DNA of 64,000 nt, from assembly GCF_002072175.1 (NCBI RefSeq), contig NZ_MVIV01000002.1, positions 248,001-312,000 of the forward strand. The letters are read 5' to 3'. Within the stretch, counting starts at the first letter, position 1. The number at the start of each line of letters is the position of its first letter. The notes beneath the pieces were generated by a model. It worked only from the letters and a program-made list of their open reading frames with translations, was not told the origin of the DNA and ran no database searches. Below are positions 52,139-60,788 of this stretch, one piece after another. The DNA comes from Actinomyces gaoshouyii (GTDB lineage Bacteria > Actinomycetota > Actinomycetes > Actinomycetales > Actinomycetaceae). The translations under genes and the position numbers were made by a program.

Positions 52139-55100
52139 CCCCCGCCCACGCCCAGAATGACCCGATGACGCCCCGGTCGGGCCCGCCGGTCGCGCCGGGT
52201 CGGCCCGACCGGCGGGCCCGGTCTCCCCGGATCGCCCCTGAGCCGAGCCGGAGGCGGAAGGCCCCCAAGCCGACGTCGATCATGCGCTCCTCGGCGGTCA
52301 TGATGGTCGGGACCATGGCCTCCCGCCTCCTGGGGCTCGTGCGCAACGCCCTGCTCATCGCCGCCCTGGGGGCCACGGCCTCCGGCGCCGCCGACGCCTT
52401 CAACATCGCCAACACCCTGCCCAACCAGCTCTACAACATGCTGGTGGGAGGCATCCTCAACGCCGTCCTCGTCCCGCAGATCGTGCGGGCGCTACGGCGC
52501 GAGAACGGCGAGGAGGTCGTCAACCGGCTGCTCACCGCCGCCGGCACCCTCATCTTGGCCATCACGGCGCTGCTCACCCTCGCCGCGCCCCTGATCATCT
52601 ACCTCTACGGCGGCGGTCTGGGGCGGTGGCTCCCAGTGGGCTACGCCTTCGCGTTCTGGTGCATGCCGCAGGTCTTCTTCTACGGGCTCTACGCCCTGTG
52701 GGGGCAGGTGCTCAACGCCCGGCACATTTTCGGGCCCTACATGTGGGCGCCCGTGGTCAACAACGTCATCTCCATCGCCTCGCTCATCGCCTACATGGCG
52801 ATCTACGGCCGCTACGCGGGATCCGACGGCGGCCCTGCCGAGTGGGACGCCATGCGCATCACGCTCATCGCGGGAACGACGACGCTGGGCATCGTCATCC
52901 AGGCGCTCGTCCTCTACATTCCACTGCGCCGCTCGGGTTTCACCCCGCGCATCATCTTCGGTGCGCGGGGCCTGGGCCTGGGCGACACCTCCAAGATCGC
53001 CGGGTGGGCGCTCATCGGGATCGTCGTCGCCGCCCTGGGCGACTGGGCCGTCATGAACCTGGGCTCACGGGCCGTGTCCGCGGCGGAGAAGGTTGCCGAC
53101 CAGGGCATCATCGTCCCCTCGACGACGATGTACAACAACGCCCTCCTCATCTACATCCTCCCGCAGTCCCTGGTGACGACCTCCGTGGTCACGGCGCTGT
53201 TCACCCGCATGAGCGAGAAGGCCGCGGCGGGCGACGGCGCCGGTGTGCGCGATGACCTCTCCCTGGGGCTGCGCTCGGTGGCCGTGTTCACGGTGCTGGC
53301 CAGTGCCGGGATCGCCGTCCTGGCCACGCCCGCGCTCCAGGCCTTCGTGCCCTCGGTATCCCTGGCGCAGGCCCAGGCGGCCGCGCCGATCCTCGTGGCC
53401 CTGGCGATGGGCATCGTGGTCCAGGGGATCTGGTTCACCACGCAGCGGGTACTGCTCGCCTACGGGGACACCCGCCGCCTTGTGCGGGCGGACATCACTG
53501 TGGGCGTCATCCCGGTGGTCTTCTGCCTCCTCACTTACTTCCTGGCCGAGCCCCGGCACTGGATGCTCTGGGCGGCGATCTCCTCGCCGGTCGCACAGGC
53601 CGGGGCGGTGGCCGTCGTGGTGCCGCTCATGCGCCGCCATCTGCCGGACCTCGACAGCCCGCGGGTCATCTCGACGCACCTGCGACTCATCGGCGCGGTC
53701 ATCCCCGCGGCCGTCGTGGGCATCGGGGTGCGCGAGCTCCTGGGCGACGCCGACGGGCACCTCATGGGGGCCGCCGCCCTCGATGCCGTCCTCGTCGTCC
53801 TCACCGTCGGGGCGATCATGACTCTGGTGTACCTCGCCGCGGCCCGCGCCCTGCGGGTCGATGAGCTTGCGATCCTCATGAACCCGGTGGCCGGCATCGT
53901 GACCAAAGCCGGGCGCGTGCTCCCCGGCGGCGCCAGCCGGGCCCTCACCCGCCTGGGCGGGTCGCTGAGGATGGCCCCGGCGCGCCCCGCGCCCGCCACG
54001 ACCGCACCAGCCCCCGCGGTCCCCGCGCCCGCCCGAGCATCCGCACCGCCCGCCCCACCAGCGGCGGCGATGCCCAGCGCCGCGCCCACCGCGAACGAGC
54101 CCACCGCCCTCCCGCCGTCCATCGCCCCGGCGGGGGGCCCCGGCGCATTCGCCACCGGACCGGCACTCGCCTTCCCAGGCCCGCTATCACCCGCGGCGAT
54201 CCCGCGATCCGGGGCTTCAGCAGAGCCGGTCTCCCCATCCGGTCCCGATTCGTTCACTGTGAGCGCTCCGGGGGCCGCTACGATAAGTCCAAGCACACAA
54301 ATAGCCGACAGCACGGGAGGCAGTGTCCGCATGGACGGCATGGATCAGGCGAAGCCCATCGGGTCGGGGCGCTACGCGCTCACGGCCGCGATGCCCGCCA
54401 CCCTGCCCCGTATCGTGCGGCATCTCGGCCGCGACGAGATCCTGGGGCGCGAGGTCGTAGTCCTGACTCTCAGTGGTGCCACACCGCATCGCGACGAGAT
54501 CCTCGATGCCGCCTCCCGCGCGGCCCTCATCGATGACGCCCGCCTGCAACGGGTCTACGACGTCGAGCGCGGCAATCCGGCCTTCATCGTCACCGAGTCC
54601 GTGGCGGGCCGTTCCTTCGGCGCTCTCGTGCGCGAGGGCCTGAGCCCCGCCCAGGTCCGCACCATCGTCGGGGAGGCGGCCCAGGCGCTGGAAGCGGCCT
54701 CCCGCAGGGGACTGCACCATCTCAACCTCGCCCCCGAATCCGTAAGGGTGCTGCCCGATGGCACTGTGCGGATCTCCGGTGTCGGCATCGAGGCCGCGGC
54801 ACTCGGCCTGGAGAAGTCCAGCGGTGATCCGCTCGACTCCGATCGCGCCGACGCTCGCTCGCTCGTCGAGCTCCTCTACTTCGGGCTGACGCGCCGCTGG
54901 CCGGGCAAGCGCGCCGGTATCGCGCCCGCCCCCACCTCCGAGGGCATGCCCGCCCGCCCCTCGTCCTTCGTGCCCGCGCTCGCCTCGGAGAAGGAGCTCG
55001 ACGATCTCGCCGCCAGGTCCTTCGCAGACCAGGCGCCGATCTCCGCCTCCGAGGTCGCCCACCAGCTCGGTCGTTGGGACACGGCCGATCTCCAGGGCCT

Positions 55101-56121
55101 CGTACCGCAGGCACCCGCGCAGGCGGTCTCTGCCGCTTCTGCGTCATCGGCCTGGTCCGCAGTGCCGCCCGCTCCGCCCGCGCAGGCGGCCGAAGCCGCC
55201 AAGACCGTCCTCGGCCGCCTGCGCGGCCTGTCCGCCAGTCGTACCGGGGCCCTGGGCACGAGGTCGGGCTCGAGCGCCGCTTCCGCCGAGGCCGCCCCCA
55301 GCGCGCCGGAACCCGCCACATCCACGGCGGTGCCGCCGCCGGCCCCGCTCCCACCGGTTCCACCAGCCGACGCTGCGGCCGCGCCGCCTCCCGCGGCGGC
55401 GCCCGCGCCCCCGGATTTCCTGCCGACCCGCCCCGCGCCGACGCTCATCGAGCCCCTTGACACCACCGGTTCACTGCCCCGCATCGGCGACGGATCGGAG
55501 GATGACGACGCGGAGACGGACAGCCGTGTCTCGACGGGCATCATCGTCGGCCTGCTCGCCATCGTGCTCGTCGTCGCCTATTTCGCCATCACCAATATCC
55601 TCCAGCTCCTGGGCATGCCCCTCACGGAGAAGGAGGTGCCCGCCGCCCGCACGGTCCCGTCCGCCGCCGCCCCCGGCGGCGATGGCCGCAGCGGCGGGAG
55701 CGAGACCCCGCAAGTGCCGATCACCATCACTGGCGCGAGAAGCCTGAGCGGCCAGCACCCCGAGCTCGAGGGCCGCCTCGTCGACGGGGACACCTCCAAG
55801 GAGTGGTACACCCAGTGGGCCAATCGACCCACAGGACTCGGGGATGTGATCATCGCCGTCACTCTGCAGCAGGCCGCTCCCGTCTCCGGTATCAGCCTCC
55901 AGGGCACCGGCCAGGGCGGTCACGTCCAGATCCGCGCCACCAGCGTCCAGGACCCCCAGGGGGGCACCGTGCTCGCGGAAGGCCCCTTCACCTCGGGCAC
56001 CACCTCCTTCTCCTTCGACGCCACCACGACTGACACGATCGTCGTCGTCATCACCGAACTGCCGGTGGCCCCTGATGACGGCAAGAACAAGGCCACTATC
56101 ACCGAGATCACCCTCCGATAG
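52135..56121 (+). CDS. murJ: MurJ lipid II flippase fused to a pseudokinase and a discoidin-like ectodomain
   Basis: 1328 aa. Residues ~48-590 are a MurJ/MviN core (VMMVGTMASRLLGLVRNALLIAALG, ADAFNIANTLPNQLYNMLVGG, 14-helix pattern) that translocates lipid II. A Pro/Ala linker follows. A kinase-like domain (~733-1000) is next, in which the HRD position reads LHHLNLAPESVRV and the DFG position is lost (ISGVGIEAAALG), so it is a pseudokinase. After another low-complexity stretch come a TM helix (~1135-1160) and a C-terminal beta domain (~1190-1328) like the ligand-binding end of mycobacterial MviN Rv3910. In mycobacteria the pseudokinase is phosphorylated and recruits FhaA; the same is inferred here. 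ATGA overlap with the DUF6049 gene. Confidence 0.93.
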   Translation: MTPAHAQNDPMTPRSGPPVAPGRPDRRARSPRIAPEPSRRRKAPKPTSIMRSSAVMMVGTMASRLLGLVRNALLIAALGATASGAADAFNIANTLPNQLYNMLVGGILNAVLVPQIVRALRRENGEEVVNRLLTAAGTLILAITALLTLAAPLIIYLYGGGLGRWLPVGYAFAFWCMPQVFFYGLYALWGQVLNARHIFGPYMWAPVVNNVISIASLIAYMAIYGRYAGSDGGPAEWDAMRITLIAGTTTLGIVIQALVLYIPLRRSGFTPRIIFGARGLGLGDTSKIAGWALIGIVVAALGDWAVMNLGSRAVSAAEKVADQGIIVPSTTMYNNALLIYILPQSLVTTSVVTALFTRMSEKAAAGDGAGVRDDLSLGLRSVAVFTVLASAGIAVLATPALQAFVPSVSLAQAQAAAPILVALAMGIVVQGIWFTTQRVLLAYGDTRRLVRADITVGVIPVVFCLLTYFLAEPRHWMLWAAISSPVAQAGAVAVVVPLMRRHLPDLDSPRVISTHLRLIGAVIPAAVVGIGVRELLGDADGHLMGAAALDAVLVVLTVGAIMTLVYLAAARALRVDELAILMNPVAGIVTKAGRVLPGGASRALTRLGGSLRMAPARPAPATTAPAPAVPAPARASAPPAPPAAAMPSAAPTANEPTALPPSIAPAGGPGAFATGPALAFPGPLSPAAIPRSGASAEPVSPSGPDSFTVSAPGAATISPSTQIADSTGGSVRMDGMDQAKPIGSGRYALTAAMPATLPRIVRHLGRDEILGREVVVLTLSGATPHRDEILDAASRAALIDDARLQRVYDVERGNPAFIVTESVAGRSFGALVREGLSPAQVRTIVGEAAQALEAASRRGLHHLNLAPESVRVLPDGTVRISGVGIEAAALGLEKSSGDPLDSDRADARSLVELLYFGLTRRWPGKRAGIAPAPTSEGMPARPSSFVPALASEKELDDLAARSFADQAPISASEVAHQLGRWDTADLQGLVPQAPAQAVSAASASSAWSAVPPAPPAQAAEAAKTVLGRLRGLSASRTGALGTRSGSSAASAEAAPSAPEPATSTAVPPPAPLPPVPPADAAAAPPPAAAPAPPDFLPTRPAPTLIEPLDTTGSLPRIGDGSEDDDAETDSRVSTGIIVGLLAIVLVVAYFAITNILQLLGMPLTEKEVPAARTVPSAAAPGGDGRSGGSETPQVPITITGARSLSGQHPELEGRLVDGDTSKEWYTQWANRPTGLGDVIIAVTLQQAAPVSGISLQGTGQGGHVQIRATSVQDPQGGTVLAEGPFTSGTTSFSFDATTTDTIVVVITELPVAPDDGKNKATITEITLR

Positions 56122-56198
56122 GCAAGCGGACGGGAACAAGCGGATTTCATCATTGGTTGCAACGACTACCGCTACCCGATCCCTCACACAGGAGAGTC

Positions 56199-57125
56199 AT
56201 GATCCACGACGTCGTCATCGTCGGTTCCGGACCCGCCGGCTACACCGCCGCCATCTACGCCGCGCGCGCGCAGCTGAGCCCCATCGTGCTCGCCGGCTCC
56301 GTGACGGCCGGGGGCGCCCTCATGAACACCACCGAGGTCGAGAACTACCCCGGGTACGACGAGGGCATCATGGGTCCCGAACTCATGAATCGGATGCAGG
56401 AGCAGGCCGAGCGCTTCGGCGCCGACATCCGCTACGAGGACGTCACCGCGCTGGACCTGACCGGTGACATCAAGCGCATCACCACGGACGACGCCGTCTA
56501 CGAGGCTCATACGGTCATCATCTCCACAGGCTCGGAGCACCGCAAGCTCGGGATCGACGACGAGGACCGGCTCTCCGGCCACGGGGTCTCCTACTGCGCC
56601 ACCTGCGATGGCTTCTTCTTCAAGGACAAGCCGATCGTCGTCGTGGGAGGTGGCGACTCCGCGATGGAGGAGGCCACGTTCCTGACCCGCTTCGCCTCCT
56701 CCGTCACCATCGTCCACCGCCGCGATGAACTGCGGGCGAGCGCCGCCATGGCCGCTCGCGCCAAGGCGGATCCGAAAATCTCCTTCGCCTGGAACTCCAA
56801 GGTCGTCGCGCTGGGAGGGCAGGATGCTCTTCAGTCCGTCACCCTGGAGGACACTATCACCGGGGAGCGCCGCGAGATCCCGGCCGAGGGCCTGTTCGTC
56901 GCCATCGGCCAGATCCCGCGCTCCGAGCTCGTCAAGGACGTGCTCGAGTGCGACGACGCCGGCTACATCCTCGTCGACGCGCCCAGCCAGCGCACGGCCA
57001 TCCCCGGGGTCTTCGCCTGTGGCGACGTCACCGATCCCACATACCAGCAGGCGATCACCGCTGCCGGCTCGGGCTGTCGCGCCGCGCTGGACGCTGAGCA
57101 CTACATCGCCTCACTGACAGCCTGA
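56199..57125 (+). CDS. trxB: thioredoxin-disulfide reductase
   Basis: 308 aa FAD enzyme reducing thioredoxin with NADPH. FAD-binding VVIVGSGPAGYTAAIYAARA, redox-active SYCATCDGFFF (CATC), NADPH-binding VVVGGGDSAMEEATFLTRF, and C-terminal GVFACGDVTDPTYQQAITAAGSGC. GGAG sits four bases before the ATG at 56199. Follows murJ by 77 bases and is 39 bases before trxA. In mycobacteria sigM lies between murJ and trxB; here it is absent. Confidence 0.95.
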   Translation: MIHDVVIVGSGPAGYTAAIYAARAQLSPIVLAGSVTAGGALMNTTEVENYPGYDEGIMGPELMNRMQEQAERFGADIRYEDVTALDLTGDIKRITTDDAVYEAHTVIISTGSEHRKLGIDDEDRLSGHGVSYCATCDGFFFKDKPIVVVGGGDSAMEEATFLTRFASSVTIVHRRDELRASAAMAARAKADPKISFAWNSKVVALGGQDALQSVTLEDTITGERREIPAEGLFVAIGQIPRSELVKDVLECDDAGYILVDAPSQRTAIPGVFACGDVTDPTYQQAITAAGSGCRAALDAEHYIASLTA

Positions 57126-57164
57126 TCATCCGTTTCCACTCCCACCCGACCATGAGGAGATCCA

Positions 57165-57491
57165 ATGTCCAACGCGCTCGCCGTCTCCGACGCCACCTAC
57201 GAGGCCGAGGTCGCCTCGTCCGAGCTTCCCGTCCTCATCGACTTCTGGGCGCCCTGGTGCGGCCCCTGCCGCCAGATGGCCCCCGTGGTGGACAAGGTCG
57301 CCGACGAGCTCGGTGAGAGGCTCAAGGTCGTCAAAGTCGACATCGATGAGAACCCGTCGATCGCCCAGTCCTTCGGCATCACCTCCATTCCGACCTTCGC
57401 CATCGTCAAGGGCGGCCAGACCGTTCACCAGTTCTCCGGCTCCCGTCCCAAGCCCGCCTTGCTCAAGGAGATTGAGAAGGCCCTCGGCTGA
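57165..57491 (+). CDS. trxA: thioredoxin
   Basis: 108 aa. Active site FWAPWCGPCRQMAPVVDKV, then VDIDENPSIAQSFGITSIPTFAIVKGG with the cis-Pro, standard length. GAGGAG lies eight bases before the ATG. It follows trxB in the same operon and is ended by a strong palindromic terminator. Confidence 0.96.
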   Translation: MSNALAVSDATYEAEVASSELPVLIDFWAPWCGPCRQMAPVVDKVADELGERLKVVKVDIDENPSIAQSFGITSIPTFAIVKGGQTVHQFSGSRPKPALLKEIEKALG

Positions 57492-57553
57492 CGACCGGCC
57501 GCGAGGGAGAGCTCGACGCTCCAGCTGCGCGTTGTCCCGGCATCGCGCGATCC

Positions 57554-57597
57554 AGAACCGTGCCCTCCACCCCACGTGGGGTGGAGGGCACGGTTCT
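57554..57597. terminator. 44-bp perfect palindrome, trxA terminator
   Basis: Arms of 20 bases (starting AGAACCGTGCCCTCCACCCC) meet around ACGT, followed by CTTATC. It starts 63 bases past the trxA stop. The symmetric form would work in both directions. Confidence 0.85.
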
Positions 57598-57685
57598 CTT
57601 ATCGATGCGGAACATCTTTCACCTTCGCAATATTAATAGGTATTAGCTACTATTTTGAGAGCACCCTCCTTTTCCTGTATCGCAG

Positions 57686-57701
57686 TGTTTCACGTGAAAC
57701 A
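57686..57701. other. parS site 1
   Basis: TGTTTCACGTGAAACA, exact match to the bacterial chromosomal parS consensus bound by ParB. Upstream of thrC. Confidence 0.95.
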
Positions 57702-57792
57702 GCTTCTGTGCGATGGGCACTGACACCCCGACAACGGCCATCGTCCTACGATGGGCACGACTCACATTCCATTCCGACCAGCGAGGCGCAGC

Positions 57793-59226
57793 ATGCAGTT
57801 CATCTCCACCCGCGGCCAGGCACCTTCCGCCAGTTTCACTGAAACACTCCTCATGGGACTGGAGCCCGACGGCGGTCTGGCCGTGCCCGCCTCGATCCCC
57901 AAGCTCAGGGCTGACCATTGTGAGGAGTGGAGATCCCTCGACTACGTTGAGCTCGCGACCGCAGTCATCGGGCTCTTCGCGACCGACATCCCGGAAGCCG
58001 ATCTACGAGGGATCGTCTCAACGGCCTACGGAGCCGATCGCTTCCCGACTCCCGTGGTTCCACTGAAACCACTCGACGACGTCGCTCCCGGTCTCGCCCT
58101 CGTCGGGCTATCCGAGGGGCCCACGATGGCGTTCAAGGATCTGGCCATGCAGTTCCTAGGGCAGGCGATCCCGTACGTGCTCGCACGCGAGGGAAGAGTT
58201 CTCAACATCCTCGGTGCGACGAGCGGCGATACCGGCTCGGCCGCCGAGCACGCGTTCCGCGCTCAGGAGGGAGTTTCCGTCTTCATGCTCTCGCCCGCCG
58301 GGAGGATGAGCAATGTGCAACGCGCGCAGATGTACTCCCTTGCCGATCCGAACATTCACAACATCGCTGTGGACGGGGTATTCGACGACTGCCAGGCACT
58401 CGTCAAGGCACTCAACAACGATGCCGCGTTCAAGGCCGAGCACAGCCTCGGCGCTGTCAACTCCATCAACATCGGCCGTATTATCGCCCAGGCGGTCTAC
58501 TACGTGTGGGCGTGGTTGCGAGCCTCCGACGGCGTTGGGCCGGAGGAGAGGGGGGCGTTCCACGTGGACGTGGTAGTGCCGTCCGGTAACTTCGGCAATA
58601 TCTACGCCGGCCACCTCGCCAGGAGCATGGGCCTCCCGATCCGTCGGCTTATTCTGGCGACGAATGAGAACAACGTCCTCGATGAGCTCTTCACGTCCGG
58701 CGTCTACCGCCCGCGCTCAGCCGCCGAGACCCTGGCTACCTCAAGCCCCTCGATGGACATCTCACGCGCCTCCAATCTGGAGCGATTCGTGTGGCAGCTC
58801 CTCGGCCCGGAAGAGTTCGTGTCTCGCTGGGCCTCGCTGGAGGAGTCGGGCTCTCTCGATCTCACCGACCGCCTCCGGGTCATGCATGAGGACTACGGCT
58901 TCGTCTCCGGCACGTCAACGCACAAGGACCGCCTCGCCGCGATTGCGCGCGTCCATGCGGAGGCCGGCGTGCTCATCGATCCTCATACCGCTGACGGCGT
59001 CACCGTGGCCCTACGCCACATGGAACAGGGATATCCAACACTCGTCATGGAGACGGCCCTTGCAGCCAAGTTCGCCGAGACCGTGGAGGAGGCCCTCGGT
59101 GGGGCGCCCGAACCACCGATCTCCGTACAGGAGCTCCTCGGCAAGGAACAGCACATCATCGAGATCCCGAACAGCGAGGATGAACTGCGCGCGCTGATCA
59201 CGCGCTCAGCGCTGCATCGAGACTGA
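57793..59226 (+). CDS. thrC: threonine synthase
   Basis: 477 aa PLP enzyme converting O-phosphohomoserine to threonine. The PLP lysine lies in GPTMAFKDLAMQFLG; NILGATSGDTGSAAEHAF is the phosphate/substrate loop, and VPSGNFGNIYAG binds the cofactor phosphate. The N-terminal MQFISTRGQAPSASFTETLLMGLEPDGGLAVP is typical of the long (E. coli-like) class. ATG at 57793 with GAGG six bases upstream; a further in-frame start at 57751 lacks the conserved N-terminus. Not part of a thr operon here. Confidence 0.94.
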   Translation: MQFISTRGQAPSASFTETLLMGLEPDGGLAVPASIPKLRADHCEEWRSLDYVELATAVIGLFATDIPEADLRGIVSTAYGADRFPTPVVPLKPLDDVAPGLALVGLSEGPTMAFKDLAMQFLGQAIPYVLAREGRVLNILGATSGDTGSAAEHAFRAQEGVSVFMLSPAGRMSNVQRAQMYSLADPNIHNIAVDGVFDDCQALVKALNNDAAFKAEHSLGAVNSINIGRIIAQAVYYVWAWLRASDGVGPEERGAFHVDVVVPSGNFGNIYAGHLARSMGLPIRRLILATNENNVLDELFTSGVYRPRSAAETLATSSPSMDISRASNLERFVWQLLGPEEFVSRWASLEESGSLDLTDRLRVMHEDYGFVSGTSTHKDRLAAIARVHAEAGVLIDPHTADGVTVALRHMEQGYPTLVMETALAAKFAETVEEALGGAPEPPISVQELLGKEQHIIEIPNSEDELRALITRSALHRD

Positions 59227-59250
59227 GCCGGGACCAGCCCTGAGGGGCGC

Positions 59251-59291
59251 TGTTTCACGTGAAACACCCTTGGGGTGTTTCACGTGAAACG
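59251..59291. other. parS sites 2 and 3 (tandem pair)
   Basis: TGTTTCACGTGAAACA (59251-59266) and TGTTTCACGTGAAACG (59276-59291), separated by nine bases. Because each site is a palindrome and the spacer arms complement (ACACCC / GGGTGT), the whole block can fold into one hairpin. It lies 25 bases after the thrC stop. Confidence 0.95.
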
Positions 59292-59348
59292 CAGCGATTC
59301 CGCCGAGTTGATTCACCATCGAGCACTCGGTCCATCACGCTCTCACTT

Positions 59349-59380
59349 CGGGGCCGTGTTTCACGTGAAACACGGCCCCG
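59349..59380. other. parS site 4 inside a 32-bp palindrome / terminator-like hairpin
   Basis: TGTTTCACGTGAAACA at 59357-59372 is the core of a perfect 32-base palindrome whose outer arms are CGGGGCCG / CGGCCCCG. It may serve as both centromere site and thrC terminator. Confidence 0.93.
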
Positions 59381-59471
59381 CTACTCATCCGAGGAAAGGG
59401 GAATCGAGCTCAACACCGGGCGTGGCAGACTTGGAGCACGGCAAGGCTGACCGCCCCGAAAGGACGACGAC

Positions 59472-60779
59472 GTGACTGACCCGCAGCATGTGAAAGGGAA
59501 CCGGCTCGATCCCTGGCTCGACAACTACGCAGCGCGCGCCCATGGTCTGCGTGCTTCAGAGACACGCTCCTTGTTCGCCGTGGCGGCCCGCCCCGAGGTC
59601 GTCTCACTCGCCGGCGGCATGCCCAATCTCAAGGATCTGCCCCTCGAAGAACTCGCCGAGGCCACCGCGACGATGCTGCGCAAGGATGGGGGGAAGGCCC
59701 TGCAGTACGGCAATGGGCAGGGCCTTCCCCGTCTTCGGGAGCAGATCCCCGAGGTGATGGCGCTGGAGGGGATCGCCGCTGATCCCGAGGATGTCATCAT
59801 CACCACCGGATCCCAACAGGCCGTCGATATCATCACCGAGCTGTTCATCGACCCCGGTGATGTGGTTCTCGCCGAAGCGCCCACCTATGTCGGCTCCCTA
59901 TCCATCTTCGCCACGTACCAGGCGGACGTGCAACAGGTCCCTATCGATGCCGAGGGCGTTATCCCGGAAGCCTTGGAGGAGCGCATCGAATCGCTCGAGC
60001 GCCAGGGGCGCACTGTGAAGTTCTTCTACTGCCTCCCCAACTTCCATAATCCTGCGGGAGTGACTCTCTCGGAGGAGAGGCGTCCTCGGGTCATCGAGAT
60101 CTGCCGTCGCCACCATGTGCTCATCGTCGAGGACAATCCTTATGGGCTTCTCGGCTTCGAGGGCCAGACCTATACGGCATTGAAGACGATTGCGCCGGAT
60201 GATGTCGTCTACCTCGGATCCTTCTCGAAGATCTTCGCCCCGGGCTACCGCGTCGGATGGGCGGTGGCCCCACCAGCGGTTCGGGACAAGATGAAACTCG
60301 CCTCGGAGGCAGCCATCCTCTGCCCCTCCTCCATGGGGCAGTACTCGATCTCCACCTATCTCGAGCAGTTCGACTGGCGCGCGCAGATCTCAGAGTTCCG
60401 CGGTATGTACCGCCGTCGCAGGGACGCCATGATCTCCGCCCTGGAGGAGTACCTCCCCAGTTGCACGTGGGACACTCCCGACGGCGGCTTCTACGTCTGG
60501 CTCGGGCTGCCCGAGGGTCTCGATGCGAAGGAGATGCTGCCCAGGGCCGTCACGAATCTTGTCGCCTATGTCTCCGGGACCGCCTTCTTCGCGAGGGGCC
60601 GATCCGGCGAGGATCATCTCAGACTCTCCTTCTGCTATCCCGAACCAGAGGAGATCAGAGAAGGAGTCCGCCGACTCTCAGAAGTCGTGGCCCGCGATCT
60701 TGAGCTCGTCCAGCTGTTCGGCCCGGCGCATTTGGAGCCGAGCCCCGGCGTATCCGCCCCCGCCCCCGACCAGATCTGA
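59472..60779 (+). CDS. PLP-dependent aminotransferase, fold type I (2-aminoadipate/LysN-like)
   Basis: 435 aa. Same family as the aminotransferase half of MocR regulators but without the helix-turn-helix: FAVAARPEVVSLAGGMPN, GNGQGLPRLREQI, TTGSQQAVDIITELFIDPGD, FFYCLPNFHNPAGVTLSEERR, VEDNPYGLLGF and the PLP lysine in YLGSFSKIFAPGYRVGW. Substrate not predictable; related enzymes act on 2-aminoadipate or aromatic/branched-chain amino acids. GTG at 59472, with AAAGGA upstream. 9 bases before the Ddl-like gene, which suggests a two-gene operon. Confidence 0.85.
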   Translation: MTDPQHVKGNRLDPWLDNYAARAHGLRASETRSLFAVAARPEVVSLAGGMPNLKDLPLEELAEATATMLRKDGGKALQYGNGQGLPRLREQIPEVMALEGIAADPEDVIITTGSQQAVDIITELFIDPGDVVLAEAPTYVGSLSIFATYQADVQQVPIDAEGVIPEALEERIESLERQGRTVKFFYCLPNFHNPAGVTLSEERRPRVIEICRRHHVLIVEDNPYGLLGFEGQTYTALKTIAPDDVVYLGSFSKIFAPGYRVGWAVAPPAVRDKMKLASEAAILCPSSMGQYSISTYLEQFDWRAQISEFRGMYRRRRDAMISALEEYLPSCTWDTPDGGFYVWLGLPEGLDAKEMLPRAVTNLVAYVSGTAFFARGRSGEDHLRLSFCYPEPEEIREGVRRLSEVVARDLELVQLFGPAHLEPSPGVSAPAPDQI

Positions 60780-60788
60780 GGTACTTCC

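Larger units (their letters stand above)
57492..57792. other. trxA-thrC intergenic region (terminator, AT-rich patch, parS)
   Basis: Contains the trxA terminator (57554-57597), an AT-rich patch (about 57618-57660, low GC against a ~70% GC background) and a perfect parS (57686-57701). The thrC promoter presumably lies here. No gene supported. Confidence 0.6.

Noticed and set aside
57554-57597. The 44-bp palindrome after trxA as a parS-like ParB site
   Set aside because: It shares only the CACGTG centre; the flanks are CCC/GGG rather than TTT/AAA. Better explained as a terminator.
57832-57846. AGTTTCACTGAAACA in the start of thrC as an eleventh parS
   Set aside because: The central CG is missing (TTTCACTGAAA instead of TTTCACGTGAAA), which breaks the spacing of the two half-sites.
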